A stretch of 64,000 nucleotides of DNA from Limnobacter sp. 130. GTDB taxonomy: Bacteria; Pseudomonadota; Gammaproteobacteria; Burkholderiales; Burkholderiaceae_B. Below are positions 8,573 through 18,215 of this stretch, one piece after another. The notes below the pieces were generated by a model that searched no databases, was not told the origin of the DNA, and saw only the letters and a list, made by a program, of their open reading frames with translations. The stretch is taken from contig NZ_LR732330.1 in the NCBI RefSeq assembly GCF_902506325.1, positions 248,001 to 312,000 of the forward strand. The letters run 5' to 3'. A program made the position numbers and the translations under genes. Each line of letters opens with the position of its first letter. Position 1 is the first letter of the stretch.

Positions 8573-9381
8573 TGTGCCTGGCCGTGCTTGCAATTGATGC
8601 ACACCCAGACTACCCCTTCATCTGTCTGGCCAATCGGGACGAGTTTCACAACCGCCCTACCGCGCCCTTACAGGCCTGGCCCACAGCCTATGGCTGCCTG
8701 TGGTCAGGGAAAGACTTGCAGTCTGGCGGCACCTGGCTGGGTGTAGGCAGCAACAGCGAATTTGCGCTGCTGACCAACGTCAGAAACAGCACTCTCAACA
8801 TGCCCGGCACAGCGCCTTCACGCGGGCAGTTGGTGCTTGATTCAATTGATTCCGGCGCAGCCCCCGGCAGGGAAACTTCGCTGGCATTTGCAGGGTTCAA
8901 TCTGATTCACGGCAATCTTGCAACGCGGAAGTTTCAGTGCACCACCAACCAAGGCCTGAAGCTCGACAACGGCCTTGAATTCACCACCGCCCTTGAAGAC
9001 GGGTACCACAGTATTTCAAACGGTCATTTGAATGCGCCTTGGCCAAAATCACGCGCATTGAAATTCGGCGTGCGAAAGTTGATTCAAGACAAGCACAGCG
9101 GTTCTCTATCGATCTCAACTTTTGAGGACTCTCTCTTGGGCTTGCTGGGCTGCACTGCACTTGCTGAAGACACTGAACTGCCATCCACGGGCGTGCCTTA
9201 TGAATGGGAAAAAATGCTGTCTTCCGTGAAAATTGTGTCGCCCTTGTACGGCACACGATCAAGTGCGGTGATCTTGCTCGACAACACCAACACGGTTCAC
9301 TTCACTGAAGTGACCTTTAACCCGACCGGAAATGAAATTGGGCGGCAAAGGTTTGAAATACCCCTGCCGCCCAAGTCTTGA
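8572..9381 (+). CDS. NRDE/TANGO2 family protein
   Basis: A 269-aa protein beginning MCLAVLAIDAHP, with the family-naming NRDE motif in ICLANRDEFHNRPT (residues about 21-34) and GGTWLGVG shortly after. Cys2 is conserved and could act as an N-terminal nucleophile after Met removal, as in Ntn hydrolases; that is an inference. The eukaryotic relative TANGO2 is linked to haem or lipid handling. It is last in the ygfZ-DUF4936-NRDE operon and convergent with the Dabb gene, 12 bp away. Confidence 0.9.
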   Translation: MCLAVLAIDAHPDYPFICLANRDEFHNRPTAPLQAWPTAYGCLWSGKDLQSGGTWLGVGSNSEFALLTNVRNSTLNMPGTAPSRGQLVLDSIDSGAAPGRETSLAFAGFNLIHGNLATRKFQCTTNQGLKLDNGLEFTTALEDGYHSISNGHLNAPWPKSRALKFGVRKLIQDKHSGSLSISTFEDSLLGLLGCTALAEDTELPSTGVPYEWEKMLSSVKIVSPLYGTRSSAVILLDNTNTVHFTEVTFNPTGNEIGRQRFEIPLPPKS

Positions 9382-9393
9382 AACAAGGTTGTT

Positions 9394-9696
9394 TTAAACC
9401 TCGTAGTCCATGCACTGGCGTGCACTGCGCACTTCACCAATAAAGCTCTTGATGGCCTCATGTTGAGGATGCACAGCATAGGCATCCAATGCAGCCTTGT
9501 TCTCGAAAGTTGAGTACAACACCACGTCATAGGTGCATTCCAGGCCCTTGCCGCCCAAAGCCACTTCAAAGTCCAGAATACCCGGCACGATGTTGGCGCA
9601 AGCCATCAGCTTTTCCTTCACCAGTGCCATGTTTTGGGCCTTGGTGTTGCCAAGGGCTTCTTCTTTCAACTGCCAAAATACGATGTGCTTGATCAT
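9394..9696 (-). CDS. Dabb family stress-responsive alpha/beta-barrel protein
   Basis: A 100-aa protein starting MIKHIVFWQLKEEA, the typical first strand of Dabb domains, with the second half (YDVVLYSTFENKAALDAYAVHPQHEAIK) also matching. These small dimeric barrels are related to antibiotic monooxygenases; most have no assigned substrate. It lies 29 bp downstream of the acyl-CoA ligase on the same strand and could be cotranscribed with it. Confidence 0.88.
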   Translation of the reverse strand: MIKHIVFWQLKEEALGNTKAQNMALVKEKLMACANIVPGILDFEVALGGKGLECTYDVVLYSTFENKAALDAYAVHPQHEAIKSFIGEVRSARQCMDYEV

Positions 9697-9725
9697 TAAA
9701 CTTCTCTGGGTTTGGTTGAGTAATC

Positions 9726-11363
9726 TCAGTTGGGTAACTTGTAGTCTTTGAACTGCTCGCGCAATTTCAATTTCTGTATTTTACCAGTCGCGGTGTGCGG
9801 CAACTCATCCACAAAAGCCACATCGTTGGGCAAACAGTATTTTGCAACCTTGCCCTCGTAAAAATCCAGCATCTCTTCACGGCTAACCTCAACACCAGGC
9901 TTGCGCACAACCACCAGCAAGGGGCGTTCATCCCACTTGGGGTGATAAACCGAAATTACTGCGGCCTCATGCACGGCAGGGTGAGCCATCGCAACGTTTT
10001 CCAGGTCGATCGAGCTGATCCATTCACCACCGGACTTGATCACGTCTTTGCTGCGGTCGGTAATCTGCATGAAACCTTCGCGATTGATCTTCGACACGTC
10101 GCCTGTGGCAAACCACTTCTTACCTTCTTTGTCCGTGGTAAAGGCTTTGGCCCCTTCGCCCCCGTAGTAGCTGTCGATCACCCAATGGCCACGCACCAGC
10201 AAATCGCCGAAGGCCTCGCCATCCCATGGCAATTCTTCGCCATCGTCGCTGACAATTTTCATGTCCACACCAAAAATTGCGGTACCCTGCTTTTGCATGA
10301 TGCTCTGCTTTTCTTCCAGCGACAAATCCAGGTGCCGTGCCTTCAAACGGCACACCGTACCCAATGGCGAGAGCTCGGTCATGCCCCAGGCGTGAATCAC
10401 TTCAACACCCAGGCTGTTCAGTGTTTTGATCATGGCCGCTGGCGCAGCAGAACCACCAATTACAGTTCGGTTGAAATGATTAAACTTCAACCCGTTTTGT
10501 TGAACATGATTCAACAAACCCAACCAAACAGTGGGCACACCCGCCGAGAAATTCACCTTCTCGCCTTCCAGCAATTCGTAAATAGACGCACCATCCAGCG
10601 CACCACCGGGCATCACCATTTTTGCGCCGCACATCAGCGCAATATATGGAATGCCCCAAGCGTTGACGTGGAACATGGGCACCACAGGCAGAATGGTGTC
10701 GCGACTGCTCAAGCCCAAGGCATCAGGCGTACAAGCAGCCATGGCGTGCAATACCGTTGAACGGTGCGAGTACAAGGCACCCTTTGGATTGCCAGTGGTA
10801 CCCGATGTGTAACACAGACCCGAGGCTGCATTCTCATCGAGCAATGGCCACGCGAATTGCTCAGACGCCTCTTTAATCAGTGCCTCGTAGTTCAGGCAAC
10901 CCGCCACTGCAGGCTCAGCAGGCATGGCGGCTTCATCGCACATCTGAACCCAGCGCTTCACCGTGGGGCAAGCAGGCGCAATGGCTTTCACCAATGGGGC
11001 AAATGTACTGTCAAAAAACACCATGGTGTCTTTCGCGTGGTTAATGATGTACACCAATTGCTCAGGAAACAGGCGGGGGTTCAGGGTGTGTACCACCGCA
11101 CCCATGCCAGACACTGCATAGTAAATTTCAACGTGGCGATAACCGTTCCAGGCCAGCGTCGCAACGTTTTCACCCTGCTGAACACCCAAACTGGTCAAGG
11201 TATTGGCCAGCTTTTTGGTTCGCTTGGCCACTTCCCCGTAGGTAGTTCGATGAATGTCGCCTTCCGTACGGCGTGACACAACTTCAACATGCGGGTGGTG
11301 CCGCTCTGCGTGTTCCATCACCGATGAAATCAACAGGGGCATATTCATCATCAAACCTTGCAT
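9726..11363 (-). CDS. fatty acid--CoA ligase, DmdB-like
   Basis: A 545-aa ATP-dependent AMP-forming acyl-CoA synthetase. The ATP motif [16 protein letters not shown] lies near residue 188, GWGMTEL-type motif as AWGMTELSP, the hinge [11 protein letters not shown], and the catalytic Lys in [11 protein letters not shown] near the C-terminus. The N-terminus ([14 protein letters not shown]) resembles the group annotated as 3-(methylthio)propionyl-CoA ligases (DmdB), which also accept medium-chain fatty acids. No dmdC/dmdD genes are nearby, so the substrate is open. Confidence 0.9.
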   Translation of the reverse strand: MQGLMMNMPLLISSVMEHAERHHPHVEVVSRRTEGDIHRTTYGEVAKRTKKLANTLTSLGVQQGENVATLAWNGYRHVEIYYAVSGMGAVVHTLNPRLFPEQLVYIINHAKDTMVFFDSTFAPLVKAIAPACPTVKRWVQMCDEAAMPAEPAVAGCLNYEALIKEASEQFAWPLLDENAASGLCYTSGTTGNPKGALYSHRSTVLHAMAACTPDALGLSSRDTILPVVPMFHVNAWGIPYIALMCGAKMVMPGGALDGASIYELLEGEKVNFSAGVPTVWLGLLNHVQQNGLKFNHFNRTVIGGSAAPAAMIKTLNSLGVEVIHAWGMTELSPLGTVCRLKARHLDLSLEEKQSIMQKQGTAIFGVDMKIVSDDGEELPWDGEAFGDLLVRGHWVIDSYYGGEGAKAFTTDKEGKKWFATGDVSKINREGFMQITDRSKDVIKSGGEWISSIDLENVAMAHPAVHEAAVISVYHPKWDERPLLVVVRKPGVEVSREEMLDFYEGKVAKYCLPNDVAFVDELPHTATGKIQKLKLREQFKDYKLPN

Positions 11364-11390
11364 TTGCGCTCTCTCCTCCAGGTATTACGT

Positions 11391-11418
11391 TTGTTCTGCG
11401 ACCTTCCCCGACTACAAT
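11391..11418 (+). promoter_or_regulatory. candidate sigma-70 promoter overlapping the first selO ATG
   Basis: TTGTTC (11391-11396), a 16-bp spacer and TACAAT (11413-11418). The -10 box overlaps the first possible start codon of selO, so transcription from here would begin after it and translation would need a later start. Confidence 0.45.
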
Positions 11419-12985
11419 GGTAGGGTTGTTTAACGAAACTATACTTCAGGACCGACCTTTGTTTCATAATCACGATTCTATTTTGGTTCAAGAATACGCA
11501 AGTTTGGGCGCACCCTACCTGGTTGAGGTGCCAGCGACCCCGCTGCGGACAGAAGCAAGCCTGTTGCACCTGAACGCCACCTTGGCCCAGGAAATCGGTT
11601 TAGACGCCCAGCATTTGGCAAGTGCCGAGGGAATCAACACCCTGTCTGGCAACACGCCGTTTCCGGGTTATCAAAGCCGGGCCAGTGTGTATTGTGGTCA
11701 CCAGTTCGGCCAGTTTGTACCGCAACTGGGAGATGGCCGTGCCTTGCTGATCGCCGAAATTCGCAAGGGCAAGCAATATCGCCAGTTACAACTCAAGGGA
11801 GCGGGCCCAACGCCTTATTCTCGCCACGCCGATGGCCGTGCGGTATTGCGATCGTCCATCCGGGAATACCTGGCCTCGGAAGCCATGCAGGCTTTGGGTA
11901 TTCCAACAACGCGTGCCCTCAGCCTGACTGCCAGCGCCGACCCCGTGTTTCGCGAAACCACCGAGACCGCCGCTGTGGTGTGCCGCGTAAGTGAAAGTTT
12001 CATGCGCTTTGGGCATGTGGAATTTTTCTGTTACACCAATCAGCTCGATGCATTGCGTAATCTGTTGACCTGGCACATTGAGCAACACCACCCGGAAATC
12101 GATCTTGGCGATTCCGAGACGAGTTTTCACACTGGCCTGTTGCAATGGTTGGCCACGGTGATTGAACGAACCGCGAGCACTGTAGCGCGCTGGCAAGCCG
12201 TGGGTTTTTGCCACGGCGTGATGAACACCGACAACATGAGCTCGCTGGGCTTGACCATCGATTACGGCCCCTACGGTTTCATCGACGGTTTTGATATTGA
12301 CCACATCTGCAACCATTCCGACCACCAAGGCCGCTACAGCTACCGCAATCAACCCCGTATTGCCCATTGGAACCTGTATGCCTTGGCGCAGGCCTTAAGC
12401 CCGTTGATACCCGACAGCAAGGAAACCCTGCAAAATCTGCTGGATGGTTTTGCTGATGCATTTCACGCTGAACACAGCGCCTTGTTTGCGGCCAAGTTAG
12501 GCCTGCCAGCCACGAAAGGCGATCCAATCGACATACTCATCGAGAACACCTTGAAATTCATGCATGAACACAAGCTTGATTTCACAAGGTTTTTTAGATC
12601 AATGTCGGCCCTGGACCCTCACGCCGGCGCTGCCGATAATTTCGCCCTGTGGCAGAGCAGTCCTTTTTTCCCCCTGGCTTTGGGTGATGAACAGCAAGTC
12701 AACAACGCCCACGCATGGCTTGCGCAGTGGCTAGCGATGGCCAACAGCACACAGGCAAGCACCGCAGATTGGCGCGCCACGCTTGACCAAACCAACCCTG
12801 CTTTCGTGTTAAGAAATCACTTGCTGCAACACGCCATAGAACAGGCACAGAAAGGTGAGTTTTCCGAGGTGAACCGATTATTCGCCGCGTTGTCTGACCC
12901 GTATGATTCAACACAATTGCCCAGTGAATACATTGCACAGCCCCCAGAGTGGGCTCAATCATTGGTGCTGAGTTGCTCGTCCTAG
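11417..12985 (+). CDS. selO: SelO/YdiU family protein adenylyltransferase (pseudokinase)
   Basis: By family an AMP-transferring pseudokinase acting on protein Ser/Thr/Tyr residues in redox stress. Visible motifs: [39 protein letters not shown], the catalytic-loop-like GVMNTDNMS and DYGPYGFID. The C-terminal SCSS places a Cys three residues from the end, as in SelO proteins. The frame is open upstream into the divergent ligase gene; I give the first ATG after that (522 aa). A TTG at 11459 with AGGA 7 nt upstream is a good alternative (508 aa), because a -10 box overlaps the ATG. Confidence 0.9.
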   Translation: MVGLFNETILQDRPLFHNHDSILVQEYASLGAPYLVEVPATPLRTEASLLHLNATLAQEIGLDAQHLASAEGINTLSGNTPFPGYQSRASVYCGHQFGQFVPQLGDGRALLIAEIRKGKQYRQLQLKGAGPTPYSRHADGRAVLRSSIREYLASEAMQALGIPTTRALSLTASADPVFRETTETAAVVCRVSESFMRFGHVEFFCYTNQLDALRNLLTWHIEQHHPEIDLGDSETSFHTGLLQWLATVIERTASTVARWQAVGFCHGVMNTDNMSSLGLTIDYGPYGFIDGFDIDHICNHSDHQGRYSYRNQPRIAHWNLYALAQALSPLIPDSKETLQNLLDGFADAFHAEHSALFAAKLGLPATKGDPIDILIENTLKFMHEHKLDFTRFFRSMSALDPHAGAADNFALWQSSPFFPLALGDEQQVNNAHAWLAQWLAMANSTQASTADWRATLDQTNPAFVLRNHLLQHAIEQAQKGEFSEVNRLFAALSDPYDSTQLPSEYIAQPPEWAQSLVLSCSS

Positions 12986-13014
12986 CGCGCGGCAACAATC
13001 ACGGAGACTTGAAT

Positions 13015-13428
13015 ATGGTTGAAAAAGTAGTAAAAACCGATGCACAGTGGCGCGAAGAACTGACGCCCACCAGCTTCGAAGTGACCCGCAAAAAAGGCAC
13101 TGAACGGGCCTTTACAGGCCAATATTGGGATCACCATGAGCCGGGAATTTACCGTTGTATCTGCTGCGGCACGCCTTTGTTTGCTTCAGACACCAAATTC
13201 GATTCAGGCTGTGGGTGGCCCAGTTACTTCGCGCCCCTTAATCCAGACAATGTCGAAGAACACGTAGACCGCAGCTATGGCATGACTCGCACCGAAGTGA
13301 CCTGTAAAATATGCGATTCGCATTTGGGTCATGTATTCGAAGACGGTCCTGCGCCCACGGGTTTGCGCTATTGCATCAATTCCGTCAGCTTGGCATTCGA
13401 GCCCTTTGCATCCGATTCATCCGCATAA
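13015..13428 (+). CDS. msrB: peptide-methionine (R)-S-oxide reductase
   Basis: A 137-aa MsrB reducing methionine-R-sulfoxide in proteins. Four zinc cysteines are present in two pairs (CICC and CKIC), with CGWPSYFAP and the catalytic Cys in RYCINS near residue 118. ATG 13015 has GGAG 8 nt upstream and gives the standard length; an upstream in-frame start at 12949 overlaps selO and has no support. SelO and MsrB side by side suggest an oxidative-stress pair, which is an inference. Confidence 0.95.
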   Translation: MVEKVVKTDAQWREELTPTSFEVTRKKGTERAFTGQYWDHHEPGIYRCICCGTPLFASDTKFDSGCGWPSYFAPLNPDNVEEHVDRSYGMTRTEVTCKICDSHLGHVFEDGPAPTGLRYCINSVSLAFEPFASDSSA

Positions 13429-13453
13429 ATAACTACAACAGCACCACTACAAC

Positions 13454-14077
13454 ATGAAACTGTTACTCGACTTCCTACCAATTGTTCTGTTCTTCGTCAG
13501 CTTTAAATGGGCTGGCAGCAATCCTGAACAAACCCAGTCTTTGCTGGAGCCCCTACTTGGCAGCATTTCCAATGCTGAAATACAAACAGCGCAACTTCCC
13601 ATTTTGCTGGCCACAGTGGTCGCTATCCTTGCGACTGTTCTGCAAATCATTTATCAGAAATCCACCGGAAAAAAGGTGGAAAACATGCAATGGATAGGCC
13701 TGATCCTGATCGCGGTTTTCGGTGGGGCCACCCTTATTTTGCAAAATGAAACATTCATCAAGTGGAAACCCACCGTGCTTTACCTTGCCATGGCCGCTGG
13801 ATTCCTGATTGCCTATGTATTCAAGCGCAACCCGATTGAACTCATGATGAAAGGTCAGGTGGAGTTGCCTGCGCATGTTTGGGTCAATTTGTTGTGGGCC
13901 TGGGTAGGCTTTTTCGTGGTGATGGCCGTTCTAAACATTGTGGTGGCCTACTCGTTCTCAACCGATGTATGGGTCGACTTCAAATTGTTCGGCTCTTTGG
14001 GGGCAACCCTGGTATTTGTATTTGGGCAAGGGTTTTACATGTCCAAGCACATGAAGCAAAGTAGCGAGGCCAAGTAA
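13454..14077 (+). CDS. yciB: inner membrane-spanning protein YciB / septation protein A
   Basis: A 207-aa polytopic membrane protein with about five hydrophobic segments. MKLLLDFLPIVLFFVSFK at the start and ENMQWIGLILIAVFGG and NETFIKWKPTVLY in the middle are characteristic of the YciB/IspZ family. It contributes to envelope maintenance and cell division. It is followed 3 bp later by bolA, a common order. Confidence 0.94.
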   Translation: MKLLLDFLPIVLFFVSFKWAGSNPEQTQSLLEPLLGSISNAEIQTAQLPILLATVVAILATVLQIIYQKSTGKKVENMQWIGLILIAVFGGATLILQNETFIKWKPTVLYLAMAAGFLIAYVFKRNPIELMMKGQVELPAHVWVNLLWAWVGFFVVMAVLNIVVAYSFSTDVWVDFKLFGSLGATLVFVFGQGFYMSKHMKQSSEAK

Positions 14078-14080
14078 GCC

Positions 14081-14347
14081 ATGGTAACCAGTGAAGACAT
14101 CAAGCAACGTCTTGAAACTGCACTCGATGCTGAAGTGGAAGTCATCGACGAGTCGCACCTGCATGCGGGCCATGAAGGCGCCAAGTCAGGTGGCAGGCAT
14201 TACAGGGTCAAGCTGAAGTCTGCACGCTTCAATGGGCTAAGAACATTAGCGCGCCATCGTCTCGTGTATGATGCTTTGGCAGAATGGATGAAAAAAGAAA
14301 TCCATGCTTTGGCCATAGATTCCACTGAGGAATCCACCACGGATTAA
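14081..14347 (+). CDS. bolA: BolA family protein
   Basis: An 88-aa BolA domain protein with the family core ESHLHAGHEGAKSGGRHYRVKL and RHRLVYDALAEWM. The His in HAGHE and the C-terminal His (EIHALAI) are the usual ligands when BolA shares a [2Fe-2S] cluster with a monothiol glutaredoxin. It is close behind yciB and before a parvulin gene. Confidence 0.92.
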   Translation: MVTSEDIKQRLETALDAEVEVIDESHLHAGHEGAKSGGRHYRVKLKSARFNGLRTLARHRLVYDALAEWMKKEIHALAIDSTEESTTD

Positions 14348-14419
14348 CCAGAAGACGCGCCACCGGGATCCGAGCCAAGCCCATCGTTTTAACTTTTTGA
14401 GACACAAGGTTATTTAGTT

Positions 14420-15202
14420 ATGTTGAAAACCACCCTGAAAGCAACTTGTCTGGCCGCCGTTCTGGTTCTGGGCAACCCCGTTTATGCCCAAAATGCCGCC
14501 GTGGTCAATGGCCAGTCCATCCCCAGCGCGTTGGTCGACTTCATCATGACCGAGCAAGAAAAGCGCGGTCAAGCCGCTTCACCCGAAATGCGCGCCACCA
14601 TTCGTCAAGAACTGATCAATCAGGAAGTGATGAAGCAGGAAGCAGTTAAAAAAGGGTTGGGAAGCAGTCCCGAAGTGAAGTACCAGGTTCAAATGATGAA
14701 CCAGGCCATTTTGGCCAATGCCCTGCGTGAAGACTTCTACAAAAACACCAAACTGACCGACAAAGAAGTTGAAACCGCGTATGCGGAAATCGCCAAAATG
14801 ATGGGTGGCAGCGAATTCCGTGCAAGCCACATTCTGGTTGAGCAAGAAGCCGAAGCCAAAGCGATTATCGACCAGTTGGGCAAAGGTGGAAAGTTTGAAG
14901 AAATCGCCAAGACCAAGTCCAAAGACCCTGGTTCAGCCCCCAATGGCGGCGACCTGGATTGGGCGAACCCCAACAGCTTTGTGCCTGAGTTTTCTCAAGC
15001 CATGGTAGGTCTGAAGAAAGGCGAATACACCAAAACGCCAGTGAAAAGCCAATTTGGTTACCATGTCATTTTATTGGCAGACACACGCCAGGCCACGCCG
15101 CCAAAACTGGATGAAATTCGCCCTCAACTTGAGCAGAAAATGATCAATGACAAGTGGGAAGAATATCAGGGCAAACTGTTGTCCAACGCAAAAGTAAAGT
15201 AA
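14420..15202 (+). CDS. periplasmic parvulin-type peptidyl-prolyl isomerase
   Basis: A 260-aa protein. Residues 1-23 form a signal peptide (MLKTTLKATCLAAVLVLG, cleavage after VYA). A helical SurA/PrsA-like N-domain is followed by one parvulin domain (about 133-225) with FRASHILV, SKDPGSAPNGGDLDW and SQFGYHVILL. It should assist folding of outer-membrane or exported proteins. A strong terminator follows at 15217-15253. Confidence 0.93.
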   Translation: MLKTTLKATCLAAVLVLGNPVYAQNAAVVNGQSIPSALVDFIMTEQEKRGQAASPEMRATIRQELINQEVMKQEAVKKGLGSSPEVKYQVQMMNQAILANALREDFYKNTKLTDKEVETAYAEIAKMMGGSEFRASHILVEQEAEAKAIIDQLGKGGKFEEIAKTKSKDPGSAPNGGDLDWANPNSFVPEFSQAMVGLKKGEYTKTPVKSQFGYHVILLADTRQATPPKLDEIRPQLEQKMINDKWEEYQGKLLSNAKVK

Positions 15203-15216
15203 GCGCTTGCCTGTGA

Positions 15217-15253
15217 AAAAGCCGCCAGCATGAAATGCTCGGCGGCTTTTTTT
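15217..15253 (+). terminator. bidirectional intrinsic terminator
   Basis: GCCGCC (15221-15226) and GGCGGC (15241-15246) form the main stem, extended inward by GCAT/ATGC around a GAA loop. It is flanked by AAAA on the left and TTTTTTT on the right, so it can end both the isomerase transcript and the convergent nagZ transcript. Confidence 0.9.
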
Positions 15254-15266
15254 ACGACATTTTTAT

Positions 15267-16289
15267 TCAGGCATTGGTAATACGGTCAATCGCGGCCTGG
15301 TACATATAGCTTTGGCGCAAACTTTCCCAATTCAGTGACTGCCCGGAAAGAAGTCGACTTAGACGGCGGTTTCGCACTTCCATGTTTTCATGCACTTCGG
15401 GTACCGGGTTGTTGACCAACGCGTCAATGTCCTCGAAGTTGTTGCAAACCAGCACTGCATCGCAACCTGCCCGCAAAGCCGCGCTGGCGCGGGCCCGAAT
15501 GCCACCAATTCCATGCGCGCCAACCATGTCCAAATCATCACTAATCACAGCGCCATCGAAACTGAACTTGACCCGCAGTACTTCTTGAATCCAGAAGCTT
15601 GAAAAACAGGCGGGCATCGGATCCACATCGGAATACACCACATGGGCCGGCATAATACTGGCCATATTCAAGGTTGAATTCAACTGGTAAGGCAGTGCAT
15701 CCACCTTCAAAATTTCATTCAATGGCCGCGTATCGTGAGGCAAAGCCAAATGGCTGTCCAAACTCACCCAACCGTGCCCGGGAAAATGTTTTCCGCAGGC
15801 CTGCATACCCGCCAGCGCCATGCCGTTCATCAAGGCCGAAGACAAACGCGAGACCATTCTTGCGTCTTTGCCGAAGGAACGGTTACCGATAATCTCGCTA
15901 TTGCCCCAGTCAAGATCCAGCACGGGTGCAAAACTCATGTCGATACCGCAGGCACGTAACTCGGCCGCCATCACGAAGCCGGCTTCTCTGGCCAAAAGTA
16001 CAGCATCGTCGAAATCTGTTTCGGCCCTTTGACCAATTTGCCGCATTGACGGAATGGCAGTAAAGCCATCTCTGAATCGCTGTACGCGCCCACCCTCGTG
16101 ATCCACGAAAACTGGTTTGTTCAAACCGCCATTCAATCTAATTGATTCCACTAAATCAATAAGTTGCACCTTACTTTCAAAGTTTCTTGTAAATAAAATA
16201 AGTCCGCCAACAGCCGGGTTCTGAATTCGAGCAATGTCTTCTCTGGACAAAGTTAAACCCGTTAAACCAATGATGAATGGACCTAACAT
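15267..16289 (-). CDS. nagZ: beta-N-acetylhexosaminidase
   Basis: A 340-aa glycoside hydrolase family 3 enzyme that removes GlcNAc from anhydromuropeptides in the cytoplasm during cell-wall recycling. The signature KHFPGHGWVSLDSHLALP (residues about 170-187) contains the catalytic Asp/His loop; the nucleophile Asp is in ISDDLDMVGA. VDHEGGRVQRF is also conserved. Last gene of the lepA-to-nagZ run. The first 50 codons are distinctly AT-rich compared with the rest. Confidence 0.95.
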   Translation of the reverse strand: MLGPFIIGLTGLTLSREDIARIQNPAVGGLILFTRNFESKVQLIDLVESIRLNGGLNKPVFVDHEGGRVQRFRDGFTAIPSMRQIGQRAETDFDDAVLLAREAGFVMAAELRACGIDMSFAPVLDLDWGNSEIIGNRSFGKDARMVSRLSSALMNGMALAGMQACGKHFPGHGWVSLDSHLALPHDTRPLNEILKVDALPYQLNSTLNMASIMPAHVVYSDVDPMPACFSSFWIQEVLRVKFSFDGAVISDDLDMVGAHGIGGIRARASAALRAGCDAVLVCNNFEDIDALVNNPVPEVHENMEVRNRRLSRLLSGQSLNWESLRQSYMYQAAIDRITNA

Positions 16290-16313
16290 ATTGTATGAAT
16301 TCCTTAATATAAA

Positions 16314-16718
16314 TTATTGTTTTGAAAATAGAATTACCGTGGACATCACGTAATTTTTTTCATCACTGATTGAGATTTTTGCATGAGCCCTGCGAGACGT
16401 TAACCAATTTTGCAGGCGTTCGGAGTAAATCAAAAAAGGCGCGCCAGACTCACCATTCAAAACCGACAAATCCTGAAATGAAAAATCTGCGCCAACACCC
16501 GTGCCCATGGCTTTGGAAAAAGCTTCCTTTGCACAATAACGGGTCGCCACAAACAGCGTGCCCCGAATTGCTGATTTGTCAGATCTGCGCTCGTACTCAT
16601 CAATTTCAGCAACAGTAAGCACACGCTTGATAAAAACGTCCCTGCCCTTGCGCAATAAAACCTCAAGTCGATCGACCTCGAGAATGTCGCAGCCCAAACC
16701 TAAAATATCGTCGATCAT
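16314..16718 (-). CDS. acpS: holo-[acyl-carrier-protein] synthase
   Basis: A 134-aa phosphopantetheinyl transferase that attaches the CoA-derived arm to AcpP. Mg-binding motifs: GLGCDILEVDRLE near the N-terminus and RYCAKEAFSKAMG. It lies between pdxJ and nagZ, as usual in betaproteobacteria. It activates the carrier protein encoded at 28.1-28.3 kb in this window. Confidence 0.95.
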   Translation of the reverse strand: MIDDILGLGCDILEVDRLEVLLRKGRDVFIKRVLTVAEIDEYERRSDKSAIRGTLFVATRYCAKEAFSKAMGTGVGADFSFQDLSVLNGESGAPFLIYSERLQNWLTSRRAHAKISISDEKNYVMSTVILFSKQ

Positions 16719-16743
16719 GAAGGCATCTAAACCTGTTTATACC

Positions 16744-17484
16744 CTATCGAGGGCGAATCGCTTCTAACTTCGCAGCAACCATCAATTCTTTCATTTTCTT
16801 GATTGCACCTTCCCAACCCATGAATACCGCGTTGGCCACTATGCTGTGACCAATATTCAACTCCGAGATGGTTTCTATGGCAGCGACTGGCCCCACATTG
16901 TCATAATTCAAGCCATGTCCGGCATTGACCCTTAAACCTTCCGCCACACCAAAATTGGCAGATTTCCTGATTCTGGACAATTCAAGGTCAACCGCCGAAC
17001 CCACGGCATGAGCATATCGACCAGTGTGCAACTCAATCGCATCGGCGCCGCATTTCAAGGCCGCTTCTATTTGATCCATATCCGGATCAATGAACAGTGA
17101 AATTCGCATGCCCTGGTCTTTCAACCGGGCAACTGCTGGCGCGATCAAATGAAAGCCACCAATCACATCCAGCCCGCCTTCAGTAGTTACTTCTTCCCGG
17201 CGCTCTGGCACAAAACACACATCCTGAGGCTTCACTTCCTCGACCAGGCGAATCATTTCCTCGACCACAGCACACTCAAAGTTCATACGCGTACTGATCA
17301 AAGGTCGAATGCGGCGCACATCGTCATCTTGCATATGGCGGCGGTCCTCGCGCACATGCACCGTAATTGCGTCAGCTCCGTATTCCTCCGCAAGCAAGGC
17401 AGCCCTCAATGGATCGGGCTCATGTCCCCTGCGGGCTTGGCGAATCGTAGCAACGTGATCAATGTTTACACCAAGTTCAATCAT
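16744..17484 (-). CDS. pdxJ: pyridoxine 5'-phosphate synthase
   Basis: A 246-aa TIM-barrel enzyme condensing 1-deoxyxylulose 5-phosphate with 3-amino-2-oxopropyl phosphate in vitamin B6 synthesis. The N-terminal [17 protein letters not shown] is nearly invariant in the family; [14 protein letters not shown] and the Glu of IELHTGRYA are also present. The start overlaps the recO stop by 4 nt. Confidence 0.97.
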   Translation of the reverse strand: MIELGVNIDHVATIRQARRGHEPDPLRAALLAEEYGADAITVHVREDRRHMQDDDVRRIRPLISTRMNFECAVVEEMIRLVEEVKPQDVCFVPERREEVTTEGGLDVIGGFHLIAPAVARLKDQGMRISLFIDPDMDQIEAALKCGADAIELHTGRYAHAVGSAVDLELSRIRKSANFGVAEGLRVNAGHGLNYDNVGPVAAIETISELNIGHSIVANAVFMGWEGAIKKMKELMVAAKLEAIRPR

Positions 17485-18215
17485 GTTCTTAACAAATGCT
17501 CCATCCAGACTCTAGACATCAAACCGTTGGGCGCGATGTGCGTCCCCAACAGCTTCCGGGTAATCGGTTTTAAGGCACTCGCAGCAGACTTTGACCAAAG
17601 ACCGCTTTGAATTTCAGCAATCCATGAGCCTTGGACAAGCTGCTCAACGCTGCTGTTCACTGAATTGTTTACAGCTCCCCCGTCCGAGGGAACCCAGCCT
17701 TCCTGATCCAGCCACACATAGTGACGATCGGGATCAATCCCATTGCCAAACCTGTCGTGCTGCCAATCAAGGCCATAGCCAAGTGATTGGAGCAGGCCCA
17801 CCTCGAACTGGCGAATACACACATTCATGTCGTCGCCGCCGGCAAGACCAACAAGCGTATTTTGGTAAAGATCAAACAGATCAGGGTGTGTGTCCTCCCG
17901 ACTCAGTCCGCGCATCAACAACTCATTGAGGTAATAAGCTGCAAACAAGGCTTTGCCATCGGGCGACATCAAACCGCCCAGCCATTCTGCCTGCGTCAAG
18001 GTTTTTACGTCAGACTTCCCGGCAAAACGCACTGAAAGTGGCTGAAAACTGACCAACACAGCACGCAAGCCCGAGTGCGGTCTTTTCGCCCCCTTGGCAA
18101 CAACGGGCAAACGCCCATGCTCTTTGCAAAACAGCTCTACAATCAAGCTGGTCTCTTTGTACGGCACGCTGTGCAGTACATACGCAAAATCAGTGCTGGA
18201 TCGCGTGTTATTCAT
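17481..18215 (-). CDS. recO: DNA repair protein RecO
   Basis: A 244-aa RecFOR-pathway mediator with an N-terminal OB fold ([19 protein letters not shown]...[14 protein letters not shown]) and a helical C-domain. I chose ATG 18213-18215, which lies inside the last codons of era (8-nt overlap) and gives the family N-terminus; the longer frame to 18365 adds 50 residues antisense-like to nothing known. RecO helps load RecA onto SSB-coated single strands. Confidence 0.93.
   Translation of the reverse strand: MNNTRSSTDFAYVLHSVPYKETSLIVELFCKEHGRLPVVAKGAKRPHSGLRAVLVSFQPLSVRFAGKSDVKTLTQAEWLGGLMSPDGKALFAAYYLNELLMRGLSREDTHPDLFDLYQNTLVGLAGGDDMNVCIRQFEVGLLQSLGYGLDWQHDRFGNGIDPDRHYVWLDQEGWVPSDGGAVNNSVNSSVEQLVQGSWIAEIQSGLWSKSAASALKPITRKLLGTHIAPNGLMSRVWMEHLLRT

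Noticed and set aside
9795-10760. 321-codon plus-strand frame
   Set aside because: Shadow of the acyl-CoA ligase on the other strand; the ligase motifs are unambiguous.
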